From JANRLF01 sp033762815 (lineage in GTDB: Bacteria > Bacteroidota > Bacteroidia > Chitinophagales > CAIOSU01), in assembly GCA_033762815.1 (NCBI GenBank), contig JANRLF010000008.1:496001-560000 (forward strand): a stretch of 64,000 nt of DNA, given 5' to 3'. Made by a program: the position numbers and the translations under genes. Shown piece by piece: positions 17,880 to 27,300 of the stretch (position 1 is the stretch's first letter; each line of letters opens with the position of its first letter). The notes below the pieces were generated by a model. That model ran no database searches, was not told where the DNA came from, and saw nothing but the letters and a program-made list of their open reading frames with translations.

Positions 17880-19719
17880 TTTTTTGGGCTATCACTTTAG
17901 GATGAATCAAATCGGCTTCCAACATGCGCTTCTCCAAAGGCAATCGTGGAGCTGCTATTGTATCGTTCAGGTACTTTTCCATGACCAAACTGGCAATAGG
18001 CGCCGCATAAGTAGCCCCAAAACCAGAATTTTCAACAAACACGGCTATGGCAATTTTTGGGTTTTCCTTGGGCGCAAAGGCAACAAATACGGAGTGGTCT
18101 TTTCCATGGGGGTTTTGCGCAGTTCCCGTTTTCCCGCATACCTGGTAGCCCTCAATTCGGGCAATCCGCCCGGTACCTTGCTCACAGGTTTGATATAATC
18201 CCTCCACTATAGGGTCAAAGTTGTGCCTTGATACTTTGGTAACATGCTTTACCCGGTAAGGCTTTAGCAAATCGGTGGTGTCCCCTTCTATTTTCTTAAT
18301 AAGGTGCGGTGTATAGTAATAGCCTCTATTGGCGATAGCAGCCATGTAGTTTGCTAATTGCAAAGGAGTCATCCCAATTTCGCCCTGGCCGATGCTCAAG
18401 GAAATAATGGTTGATGATTTCCAACGGCCCTTGCCGTACACCTTGTTGTACAACTTAGGGGTCGGCACCAAACCGGGCAATTCACCGGGCATATCTATCC
18501 CCGTTTTCTTACCCAAGCCAAAGCTATACAAGTATTCATTCCAAGTGCCTAGGGCTTCGTCCATGTTGTGAAACTTGCCTTGGTCAACAATATTGCGGAA
18601 GGTATAACAGAAATAGGCATTGCACGAGTGCATGATACCCTGTGTTAAGTTGCCTGCGGCCGGGTGGGCATGGCAACCCACCGTAATGCTGCCCATATGA
18701 TAGCCCCCTGAGCAGGGATATCCTGTATTGACATTCAAAGTGCCTTCTTCCAAGCCAATCATGGCATTCAAGGGTTTGAAAGTGGAACCCGGCGGGTACT
18801 GTGATGCCATGATGGGCCTGTTGAACAAGGTCATCAAGGTATCGTGTTGAAATTGCTTGATATACATACCCCTCTCCCTGCCACTCAACAAATTAGGGTC
18901 ATAGGTGGGGCTGCTCACCATTACTAGTACTTCGCCGGTGGAAGGCTCTATGGCTACCACGCTGCCCTTTTTATTCTGCATCAAGTCCTCAGCATACTTT
19001 TGCAGTTCAATATCCAAACTGGTAATCAGGTTTAGCCCCGAAACCGCCAAAGTATCGTAATTTCCTTCATCGAATGGCCCCAACTCGCGGTTGAATTTAT
19101 CTACAATGATGAGCTTGCTGCCCTTAACCCCCCTTAGTACTTTTTCATAAGTGTTTTCCAAACCATTGGTACCGATATAATCGCCTTGAACGTAGTAGTT
19201 GTTTTTTTTGATTTGTTGCGGGCTTACTTCACTGATATAGCCCACTACATGTGCTGCTGCCCGGTAAGGGTAATTGCGCACCATCCTGATTTTCCCGAAA
19301 AAGCCCGGAAAGCGGTACAGGTACTCCTGAAAGGTAGCATATTGTTGCGGATTAATGTGCTTCAAGAAAAGATAAGGCCGATAGCGGGAATCAGCGGTGG
19401 CCTTGGCCAGTTGCTCTACAAAAAATGTCTTATCGATAGACAACAGTTTGCAAAACAACAACGTATCCAACTCCTTTACTTGGCGGGGTATGACGTGTAT
19501 TTCGTATATGGCATCATTGATTACCACCAGCTTGCCGTTGCGGTCGTATATCAGGCCTCGATTGGGATACAGGGTCTCTTTTTTAATAACGTTCTGATCG
19601 GCCACTTGGCGATAAGTAGTATCCAATACCTGTATATAGAACAGCCTGGCGATATACACGACAAAAACCGTCAGTATAAAACCAATAATCACATAGCTCC
19701 TTTTCTTAAAAAGATCCAT
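17851..19719 (-). CDS. mrdA: Penicillin-binding protein 2, elongation transpeptidase
   Basis: A 622-residue class B PBP that cross-links peptidoglycan during cell elongation. Seen: one N-terminal membrane helix (YVIIGFILTVFVVYIARLFY), a dimerisation domain (about 40-220, including YPNRGLIYDRNGKLV), then the transpeptidase domain with the SxxK nucleophile in PPGSTFKPLNAMIGLEEG (about residue 310), the SxN motif in MHSCNAYFCYTF, and KTG in QVCGKTGTAQNPHG (about 530). The product acts in the periplasm with RodA, MreC and MreD. It starts three bases after the mreD stop. The last 60 residues after the KTG domain are a short hydrophilic tail overlapped by rodA. Confidence 0.97.
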   Translation of the reverse strand: MDLFKKRSYVIIGFILTVFVVYIARLFYIQVLDTTYRQVADQNVIKKETLYPNRGLIYDRNGKLVVINDAIYEIHVIPRQVKELDTLLFCKLLSIDKTFFVEQLAKATADSRYRPYLFLKHINPQQYATFQEYLYRFPGFFGKIRMVRNYPYRAAAHVVGYISEVSPQQIKKNNYYVQGDYIGTNGLENTYEKVLRGVKGSKLIIVDKFNRELGPFDEGNYDTLAVSGLNLITSLDIELQKYAEDLMQNKKGSVVAIEPSTGEVLVMVSSPTYDPNLLSGRERGMYIKQFQHDTLMTLFNRPIMASQYPPGSTFKPLNAMIGLEEGTLNVNTGYPCSGGYHMGSITVGCHAHPAAGNLTQGIMHSCNAYFCYTFRNIVDQGKFHNMDEALGTWNEYLYSFGLGKKTGIDMPGELPGLVPTPKLYNKVYGKGRWKSSTIISLSIGQGEIGMTPLQLANYMAAIANRGYYYTPHLIKKIEGDTTDLLKPYRVKHVTKVSRHNFDPIVEGLYQTCEQGTGRIARIEGYQVCGKTGTAQNPHGKDHSVFVAFAPKENPKIAIAVFVENSGFGATYAAPIASLVMEKYLNDTIAAPRLPLEKRMLEADLIHPKVIAQKNEEQPGDIH

Positions 19720-19722
19720 GCC

Positions 19723-20241
19723 TTAAGTCCTTTTCTTTTCGGGAGAAAACAGATAAGCCAATAATATTATCAAAACCATGGATACCAGGCCGCTGATTAA
19801 TACCTTGGCCATGGTCAACAACAGATTTTGGAGGCTAAAAATTTCAATCAGAAAGTAAACAATATGGTGCAATAGCAATAGAATACCCGCATAAGTGATG
19901 AACCATGCAAAACCGATGGTGCGAATATTGGGCAGGGTTTCTGTTTCAAGGGTTGTTTTTGGGGTCAATAGCCTAACCAGTAATGGCTGGCAGTAGGCCA
20001 TGAACACCAATGCCGCCGCATGGAAGCCGGGCGTACTGCTGAAAAGATCGACCGTGATGCCCAATGCAAAGGCCAAAATCAACAACAACCATTGGGGTGT
20101 ATTGAAAGGCAACAACAGGATGAACAAAGGGTAAATATAGGGGTTGACGTAAAAATTGAAATCAAGGTTATTGAACACCAACACTTGAAACACCACCAAA
20201 CCGATGAACATGAATACCCTTGATATGTAAAAGCCTATCAT
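19723..20241 (-). CDS. mreD: Rod shape-determining protein MreD
   Basis: A 172-residue protein with five or six hydrophobic helices (IGLVVFQVLVFNNLDF, PYIYPLFILLLPF, WLLLILAFALGITVDLFS and others). The loop FNTPQWLLLILAFALGITVD followed by FSSTPGFHAAALVFMAY fits MreD. The family is very divergent and the assignment rests largely on position: its ATG overlaps the mreC stop by 4 bp and mrdA follows at once. MreD is a membrane component of the elongasome. Confidence 0.93.
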   Translation of the reverse strand: MIGFYISRVFMFIGLVVFQVLVFNNLDFNFYVNPYIYPLFILLLPFNTPQWLLLILAFALGITVDLFSSTPGFHAAALVFMAYCQPLLVRLLTPKTTLETETLPNIRTIGFAWFITYAGILLLLHHIVYFLIEIFSLQNLLLTMAKVLISGLVSMVLIILLAYLFSPEKKRT

Positions 20242-21065
20242 AACTTGGTGCTGTCCTCCAATGCCTGCTGCTCTTGCTTCAATAAATAATTCACCACATA
20301 TACATAAGGCAAAGCCTCGAAGTTGGTGGAAAGCTTTACCGTTATTTCATGGAAATTGCTGCCGGATGGTATGCGATGCTTTTTGATAACTCCCACCATT
20401 ATATCTTCTGGATAGATGGAAGAATAGCCGCTAGTGTAAACGGTATCTCCGGTTTTTACTTTTACGTGGTTGGGCACGTTTAGCACGTCGGCATAATAGG
20501 GGCTAGGCCCTTGCCACTGCAAACTGCCCGTATAGGCACTTTGGCCTATCTTCACGCTGGTCTTGCTGTCTTTATGTAATACGGGCATCACCACGCTGAA
20601 GTGGTCCGATGCATCGATAACAACCCCCACCACCCCCTGGGCGGCGATTACACCCATGTCGCGCTTTATACCATGTCGGCTGCCCCTGTTCAATAAGATA
20701 TAGTTATTGGCCTTATCGGTCGTCTTATTGATTACTTTGGCGCCTATATAAGCATAAATCTGGGTGAGGTCTTCATTTTTTACCGAATCGATGCTAACAC
20801 ACTCGTCCCTAAAGGAAGATAACTGTCGAGCCTTTAGCAACGCATTTTCCCTTACCAAACTATCGTTCACAGTTTTGAGCGAAAGGTATTCGGTAAAGTT
20901 GTGGTATGAGTTGAAAACATTGCCCGCAAAATGGTTTGCGGCGTTCACAAAACTGGTGCGGTGATAGCTATGATATCGAATGGCTAGGGTAAGCGACACC
21001 CCCTCCAGCATAATAAAAATGAAAAGTGAACTGTAACGGACAAAAAACTGAAAAAGGTTACGCAT
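20238..21065 (-). CDS. mreC: Rod shape-determining protein MreC
   Basis: A 275-residue protein with a single N-terminal membrane helix (SSLFIFIMLEGVSLTLAI), a coiled-coil stretch (about 60-100, VNDSLVRENALLKARQL) and two periplasmic beta domains holding the family blocks IGAKVINKTTDKANNYILLN, RGSRHGIKRDMGVIAAQGVV and TSGYSSIYPEDIMVGVI. MreC is the periplasmic scaffold that activates PBP2-RodA. Length is typical. It starts 20 bp after the mreB stop and overlaps mreD by 4 bp. Confidence 0.96.
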   Translation of the reverse strand: MRNLFQFFVRYSSLFIFIMLEGVSLTLAIRYHSYHRTSFVNAANHFAGNVFNSYHNFTEYLSLKTVNDSLVRENALLKARQLSSFRDECVSIDSVKNEDLTQIYAYIGAKVINKTTDKANNYILLNRGSRHGIKRDMGVIAAQGVVGVVIDASDHFSVVMPVLHKDSKTSVKIGQSAYTGSLQWQGPSPYYADVLNVPNHVKVKTGDTVYTSGYSSIYPEDIMVGVIKKHRIPSGSNFHEITVKLSTNFEALPYVYVVNYLLKQEQQALEDSTKL

Positions 21066-21085
21066 TCATCAAGGCTCCCCCTATG

Positions 21086-22108
21086 TTAATCCATTAAGAA
21101 TGAAAACTTGTCACGGTTCTTTAGTGCGATACCGGTACCTCTCACCACGGCCCTAAGAGGGTCATCGGCTACATGCACGGGCAGCTTGGTTTTCTGTGAA
21201 ATACGCTTGTCCAAGCCACGGATTAATGCTCCCCCGCCAGTAAGATAAAGACCTGTCCGGTAAATATCGGCGGCCAATTCAGGTGGAGTAGTTTCCAGAC
21301 CTTTTAGTACCGCTTCCTCAATTTTGGAGATAGACTTATCAATGGCATGGGCAATTTCGGAATAAGATACCATGATTTGCTTGGGGATACCGGTCATCAG
21401 GTCTCGACCATTGACAGCAAAGTCCTGTGGCGGATTGTCCAGCTCGGTGAGGGCGGACCCGATATTGATTTTGATATTCTCCGCAGTGCGCTCACCAATC
21501 ATCATGTTGTGCTGGCGGCGCATAAAATCGATGATATCCAAGGTAAACTCATCGCCTGCAACGCGTATGCTTTGGTCGCAAACAATGCCTGATAAAGCTA
21601 TTACAGCAATTTCCGTAGTACCACCGCCAATATCGATAATCATGTTTCCGATGGGCTCTTCCACATCGATACCGATACCGATAGCGGCTGCCATGGGTTC
21701 ATAAATCAGTTTTACTTCCTTGGCTCCAGCCTGTTCGGCAGAATCTTTTACCGCACGGCGTTCCACCTCCGTAATGCCAGAAGGGATACAAATAACCATG
21801 GTATATGATGGCGGGAACAAAGGGGTCTTTTTATAGATCATTTTGATCATTTCCCTAATCATGTTCTCCGCTGCATTAAAGTCGGCTATCACCCCATCTT
21901 TCAGCGGGCGCACGGTTTTGATATCCTCATGCGTTTTTTCATGCATCTGCATGGCCTTCTTGCCCACCGCTATCACTTTGTTGGTGCTACGCTTAATAGC
22001 CACAATAGAAGGCTCATCCACCACTACCTTATTGTCATGTATGATAAGGGTATTGGCGGTACCCAGGTCAATGGCAATCTCTTGATTTAAAAAACTAAAA
22101 AGGCCCAT
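21086..22108 (-). CDS. mreB: Rod shape-determining actin homologue MreB
   Basis: A 340-residue actin-like ATPase that polymerises under the inner membrane and directs cell-wall synthesis. Seen: phosphate-1 loop IDLGTANTLI at residue 13, IPSGITEVERRAVKDSAEQA, phosphate-2 loop IDIGGGTTEIAVI near 165, and the adenosine motif YLTGGGALIRGLD near 290. The N-terminal MGLFSFLNQEI is an amphipathic membrane anchor. First of the mreBCD-mrdA-rodA genes; purH lies 49 bp upstream on the same strand, so some transcripts may start at purH or purN. Confidence 0.98.
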   Translation of the reverse strand: MGLFSFLNQEIAIDLGTANTLIIHDNKVVVDEPSIVAIKRSTNKVIAVGKKAMQMHEKTHEDIKTVRPLKDGVIADFNAAENMIREMIKMIYKKTPLFPPSYTMVICIPSGITEVERRAVKDSAEQAGAKEVKLIYEPMAAAIGIGIDVEEPIGNMIIDIGGGTTEIAVIALSGIVCDQSIRVAGDEFTLDIIDFMRRQHNMMIGERTAENIKINIGSALTELDNPPQDFAVNGRDLMTGIPKQIMVSYSEIAHAIDKSISKIEEAVLKGLETTPPELAADIYRTGLYLTGGGALIRGLDKRISQKTKLPVHVADDPLRAVVRGTGIALKNRDKFSFLMD

Positions 22109-22157
22109 AGGCTATGTCTCTTATAATATTAATAAAAACCAAACAAACTAATGGTTT

Positions 22158-23672
22158 TTAGTGCTTAAAATGTCTTATTCCTGTCATCACCATTGCTAGC
22201 CCCAATTCGTTGCAAGCATCAATGGAATCTTGGTCTTTTATGGAGCCCCCTGGCTGTATCACGGCCACTATTCCTGATTTTGCCGCTATCTGCACGCAGT
22301 CAGGAAAAGGGAAAAACGCATCGGAAGCCATCACGGCACCCTGCGTATCAAAACCAAACTTGTGCGCCTTTGCAATTGCTTGCTCCAAGGCATCCACACG
22401 TGAAGTCTGCCCACATCCCATACCTAGCATTTGCCCGTCTTTCACCAATACAATGGTGTTCGATTTCAGGTGCTTCACTATTTTATTGGCAAACAGCAAG
22501 TCATCCACTTGTTGAGCCGTGGCCTGTCTCTCTGTTACTGGCTTCAGGTCATCAATAGTTTCTGTCTTGCTATCAGCATCCTGCATAATCACCCCGTTCA
22601 ATAAGCTGCGGAACAATGCCGTTTGCTTCAATGCTTGGCGCTGCTTGATGATAATCCTATTCTTTTTGCCCTTTAACAATTCCAAGGCATCGGCATCGTA
22701 CTCTGGGGCTATCAGTATTTCAAAAAATAGCTCATTCACTGCTTGTGCAGTCGCTATGTCCAAAGTACGGTTGCAAGCCAATACGCCGCCAAAAGCGGAA
22801 ATAGGGTCAGCCTTCAGGGCATCTTTCCATGCCTCCAATAAACTCGCCCTCGATGCAACCCCACAGGCATTGGTATGTTTGATTACCACAAAGGTGGGCT
22901 CATCAAACTCCGCCAACAAGTTAACTGCCGCATCCACATCTACCAGATTGTTGTACGACAACTCCTTTCCGTTCAGTATCTGGAACAAACCCTCTAAATT
23001 ACCAAAGAAAAAGCCCTTTTGATGCGGGTTTTCTCCATAGCGCAACTGCCGGCCCCCGCTATAACTTTCGCGAAACTCATTTATTGTTCCGCCATTTAAA
23101 TATTTAAAAATCTGGGTATCGTAATGAGCCGTTTGTGCAAATGCCTTGGCGGCGAATGACTTTCTTTGCTCAAGGTCAGTACTTCCTTCACCATCCTGTA
23201 GAATCTGCAATAGTGCGCTATATTCAGTTCTATTCGCCACTACCAATACATCAGCATAGTTTTTCGCCGCTGCCCTAATGAGAGATACGCCTCCGATATC
23301 AATCTTCTCAATAATCTGCTGCCCATCGTTGGTTTTTGCCACCGTTTCTTCAAAAGGATAAAGGTCCACAATTACCAAATCAATTTCAGGAATATCGAAT
23401 TGCTCCAATTGCGATATATCATTTGCCTCCGAACGCCTAGCGAGAATGCCGCCAAAGATTTTTGGATGCAAAGTTTTCACCCTGCCGCCCAATATTTCAG
23501 GGTAAGCTGTTAATGATTCTACTGCTTTTACCTCAATGCCCTCTCGCTCGATGAAAGAAAAAGTGCCTCCTGTAGAATAAATGGCAACACCTAACTGGTT
23601 GAGCAACTGAACAATGGGCGCAAGTCCATCCTTATAATAAACGGAAATAAGTGCAGACTTAATCTTTTTCAA
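22158..23672 (-). CDS. purH: Bifunctional AICAR transformylase / IMP cyclohydrolase
   Basis: A 504-residue enzyme for the last two steps of de novo IMP synthesis: formylation of AICAR by 10-formyl-THF, then ring closure. Seen: an N-terminal MGS-like cyclohydrolase domain (about 1-190; STGGTFSFIEREGIEV, LGGRVKTLHPKIFGGILARR), and a transformylase domain containing LRYGENPHQKGFFF, the catalytic Lys-His pair in VVIKHTNACGVASR (about 260), and GMGCGQTSRVDALEQA near 420. The start is TTG at 23672: an in-frame TAA lies 18 bp upstream and no ATG is available. A perfect TAGCTTTG -7 element is at 23709-23716. Confidence 0.97.
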   Translation of the reverse strand: MKKIKSALISVYYKDGLAPIVQLLNQLGVAIYSTGGTFSFIEREGIEVKAVESLTAYPEILGGRVKTLHPKIFGGILARRSEANDISQLEQFDIPEIDLVIVDLYPFEETVAKTNDGQQIIEKIDIGGVSLIRAAAKNYADVLVVANRTEYSALLQILQDGEGSTDLEQRKSFAAKAFAQTAHYDTQIFKYLNGGTINEFRESYSGGRQLRYGENPHQKGFFFGNLEGLFQILNGKELSYNNLVDVDAAVNLLAEFDEPTFVVIKHTNACGVASRASLLEAWKDALKADPISAFGGVLACNRTLDIATAQAVNELFFEILIAPEYDADALELLKGKKNRIIIKQRQALKQTALFRSLLNGVIMQDADSKTETIDDLKPVTERQATAQQVDDLLFANKIVKHLKSNTIVLVKDGQMLGMGCGQTSRVDALEQAIAKAHKFGFDTQGAVMASDAFFPFPDCVQIAAKSGIVAVIQPGGSIKDQDSIDACNELGLAMVMTGIRHFKH

Positions 23673-23708
23673 AGCGGCGATAAAAAGGCGTTAACAAAAG
23701 GGATGCTC

Positions 23709-23716
23709 CAAAGCTA
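23709..23716 (-). promoter_or_regulatory. Probable -7 element for purH
   Basis: On the minus strand this reads TAGCTTTG, a full match to TAnnTTTG, 36 bp before the TTG start of purH. The nearest TTTG on this strand (23742-23745) is 25 bp away, longer than the usual 19-21, so the -33 element is doubtful. Confidence 0.4.
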
Positions 23717-23762
23717 TCAAAATGGTTGATAACTCATGGCGCAAATGTCGGAATTTTAACCT

Positions 23763-24347
23763 TTATTTTAATGCGAAGGCACTAATGGTTTTATCAATAA
23801 CCTGTGGATAAACCCGATGTTCCAGTTGGTGTATTTTCGCTGCCAAAGTTTCCGGTGTTTCTCCAAATGATATCTTGCATTTCTCTTGACTGATTATTAC
23901 CCCTTCGTCATAGTGCTCGTCAATATAGTGAATGGTAATACCGCTTTCTTGTTCCCCTGCAGCTATTACTGCTTCATGCACTTTGGCACCGTACATACCC
24001 TTGCCGCCATACTTAGGCAACAATGCTGGATGGATATTGATGATACGTGCGGGAAATGCTCTAATCAAATAGGGCGGAACAAGCCATAAGAAACCCGCCA
24101 ATACTATCCAATCAATACCTCTTTCCCTCAATTGGCTTAGTAAAAGTTCATTTCCGTAGAAAGCCGCCTTTTCCAATATTAGGGTTGGAACGTCAAAATG
24201 CTCGGCCTTCTTCAATCCCCCTGCAAGTGGATTGCTGCTAACCACCAAAGTCACCTTTATGTCATCCCTGCCATGAAAATGTTGCATGATAGCTTCGGCA
24301 TTGCTGCCAGCACCTGAAAGAAAAATGGCAATCTTTTGGGGTTCCAT
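23763..24347 (-). CDS. purN: Phosphoribosylglycinamide formyltransferase PurN
   Basis: A 194-residue enzyme that transfers a formyl group from 10-formyl-THF to GAR in purine synthesis. Seen: IAIFLSGAGSNAEAIM at the N-terminus, the formyltransferase core INIHPALLPKYGGKGMYGA with the catalytic Asn-x-His near 108-110, SGITIHYIDEHYDEGVIISQ containing the catalytic Asp near 146, and a short C-terminal helix. I chose ATG at 24347; a TTG three codons earlier is possible. It lies 18 bp after the large T9SS cargo gene and 90 bp before purH, a second purine gene on the same strand. Confidence 0.95.
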   Translation of the reverse strand: MEPQKIAIFLSGAGSNAEAIMQHFHGRDDIKVTLVVSSNPLAGGLKKAEHFDVPTLILEKAAFYGNELLLSQLRERGIDWIVLAGFLWLVPPYLIRAFPARIINIHPALLPKYGGKGMYGAKVHEAVIAAGEQESGITIHYIDEHYDEGVIISQEKCKISFGETPETLAAKIHQLEHRVYPQVIDKTISAFALK

Positions 24348-24365
24348 TGCCTGCAAAGGAACAAC

Positions 24366-27300
24366 TTAACGCCTAACTACAAACTTCATGATATGCACAT
24401 CGTCTTTATACTTCACGCGTAGAAGATACACCCCTTGCAGTAGCATGCGCGTATCTATTTGCCATTGTGTAAGCCCTTCAATGCACTCACCAATATATAC
24501 TGTACTTAGTTTTTTGCCAATAGCATCCACCATATCTACCTCAACCTGTTCCGCCCTGGGCAGTATCACCCCAAATATGAGTTGGTCATTGGCAGGGTTG
24601 GGATAAGGGTTCACAAAACGGATATCGTTCTCTAAAGTCAAGCACTGCCTATTGTTCAATGGGTTTTGGTCAGTCTCGCCATTCGGGTCTCTTGTCTCGA
24701 TGCAGATATAGGTCAAGTCCTCGGCCGTAGTAAAATACTGGGCACCAAGGTCATACCACATTACCTCACCACTGCTTAGGGTATCGCGCGACAATTCAAC
24801 CACCGTAGAACCGTTACCGATAGTAGCGAACACATCGAAATAGTTTACCCTACGGGTGCCCACATTCAATATATGTGCCCGCATAAGCCAACGGTTGCCA
24901 TCCTGTACCACCTCTATTTCGTCAATCATCAAATCAAGGCTAGAAGGCGACACTTCCAAAGGCCTGGAAATAGTATCGCTACACCCATCGGCATTGGTGG
25001 CTATAAGGGTAATGGTATAGTTGCCATCGGCTATAAAAACATGCACTGGCTCTGTATTAGTACTGGTGCTTCCATCTCCAAAATCCCAAGCATAGCTTAC
25101 GGCCCCGGTGCTGTTGTTGCTGAACTGTACCTCCAGAGGCGAACCTCCAAAATCCGGGCTAAAGGAAAAATCAGCCACCGGCGGACCAATTACGGTCACC
25201 GTTTTTGTAACGGTATGTGTACATCCATTAGCGGTTACTATGCTCAATGTGACATTATAGCTGCCAGTATCGGCAAACACATGCCAAGGATTACGCTTAG
25301 GCGACGTGGCGGATGAATCGCCGAAATACCAAGTACGTGCTACAATGGAATCATCAGATACAGGAATGCTTTGGTCAAAGAAAAAATAAGGCTTTCCTAC
25401 GCAAGCCGCTTGGCTGGTAAAATCAGCAGTTGGCGGTTCATATATCTCAATAGTATCGATTACTGTTGCTTGGCAGCCCAATGCATTTTTAACGGTCAAG
25501 GCTACCAAATACTCCCCAGTACGGGCATAAAAATGGGTTGGCTCCTTGTCCAAAGAGAAAGTAACATCACCGAAATCCCACAGCCAGTAAATATTGGAGA
25601 AGCTCGGGCTGGCATCGTAAAACTGTACTATTTCGCCTTCACAAAGATTGGTTGCACCTATGGCAGCCACCAACTGAGGGAACACCTCCACCGTATCGGT
25701 AAAAGTATTGGGGCAACCTATTTGTGTGTAGGTTGTTAAAGTTACTGTATAAAAACCTGCTGTATCATACACATGAATGGGGTTGCGCAAATTGCTGCTA
25801 TCCCCATCACCAAAATGCCATTCATAGCGGACGATAGGGTCATCCAAGCGGGCAGTACTTCTGTCAGTAAAGTTCACATCTGAGCCAGCACAAGCGGCAG
25901 TAAATGTAAAGCGAGGCTGTGGCAGTTCGAATACATTCAGCGTTTTTGTGACTGAACTTATACAATTGGAATCGGCCACCACGGTAAGGGTCACTTGATA
26001 AGTTCCTGTATCACCATAAATATATACTGGGGAAACGGTTGCTGAATTTCCAGAAGAGTCGCCAAAAGACCAGTTGTAATTCAATATTTGATAAGGGGCC
26101 GGAATGCTAGTCGTATTCAAAAACGTTATCGCATCGCCATCGCAATAATTGGAATTGATATCAAAGCCTACATTGGCGATAGCTCCGCTGGTATTGACTG
26201 TAATGGTATCAAATGCCACGCAACCAACAAAACTAGTGGCGGTGAGCGAATAATCACCGGGCCCATTAATCACAATAGTACTATCATTGCTGCCTGTTGA
26301 CCATTGATAAAATGCGGTATTGGCGGCTTGGGTGTAGAGACCCAATGATTGTCCACGGCACAGGGTCGTATCGGAGCCCAAAGAAGCCAATATGCGGAAA
26401 GAATCCACCGTTACCACAATCGTATCGGATATGGAGCAAGGGCCGCCCAAAATGGCTGGGGTGGTGTCAACAATTGTAACCCAATAAGTACCTGGCAGGC
26501 TGATATTGATACTGGATGAAGTATCGCTGGTACTGAACAAATAACTGTAGCCGCTGCCCAAATCAACATCCCATTTAATGGAATCGCCTAAACAAAATGC
26601 GGTTGAGGGCGGCAGAGCAACTGCAGGAATAAGTATTTCAATGGTATCGCTGTAAACCCTTTCGAAAATATCAGTAACGGTAACGCTGTATGTTCCGGCT
26701 TGGTTGATAGTAATGGTACGAGTCGAATCGCCTGTTGACCACCTATAACTTAGGTATCGTTCCGATGCGTCCAATACCACTTGGTTGCAGAAACCATAAT
26801 CGAAGGCAATATCAGGCCCTAAATACACTGGGCCACCACCATACTTAATATAGAGGTAGTTGGCCACCAAGGCGGAATCTTGTGTACTCAGAATAGTATC
26901 GAAAATCAATACTTCCGCAATATCGCCGCTATGGTAAATCTGCTCCCCTGAATCGTCGCCATTGTTGTAAGCACCGATTAAAAAGCGGTAGGGGGAGTTA
27001 AAATCGTACGCTGGACCTTGAATACCGCTGTTAAAGCCTATTTGCTGGTTGTTTCTAAAAACATACTGTGCAGTAGATAACCTATTACTCACCGTTTGAA
27101 GCAATTCATAGGTCGGATGTGATGGCCCCGCACTGATTCCCAGAAAGCTATTGTCGTGATAAACATAAGTCAATTGCCCCCCTTCAAAATATACCGCATA
27201 CCTATTTGTCGGTGGTCCATATACGGTTTTGCCTAGGTATGCCCCATTGGTACCATTATTTCTTCCAATAATAAACATGGTTCTGCTCTTGGTGCCAATA

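Noticed and set aside
22134..22159. AAAAACCA...TGGTTTTT hairpin at the purH stop
   Set aside because: Only two G-C pairs and a ten-base loop; it overlaps the stop codon. Too weak to call a terminator.
23803..23811. Perfect DnaA-box sequence (reverse) inside purN
   Set aside because: It lies in a coding region, alone; one nine-base match is expected by chance in a window of this size.
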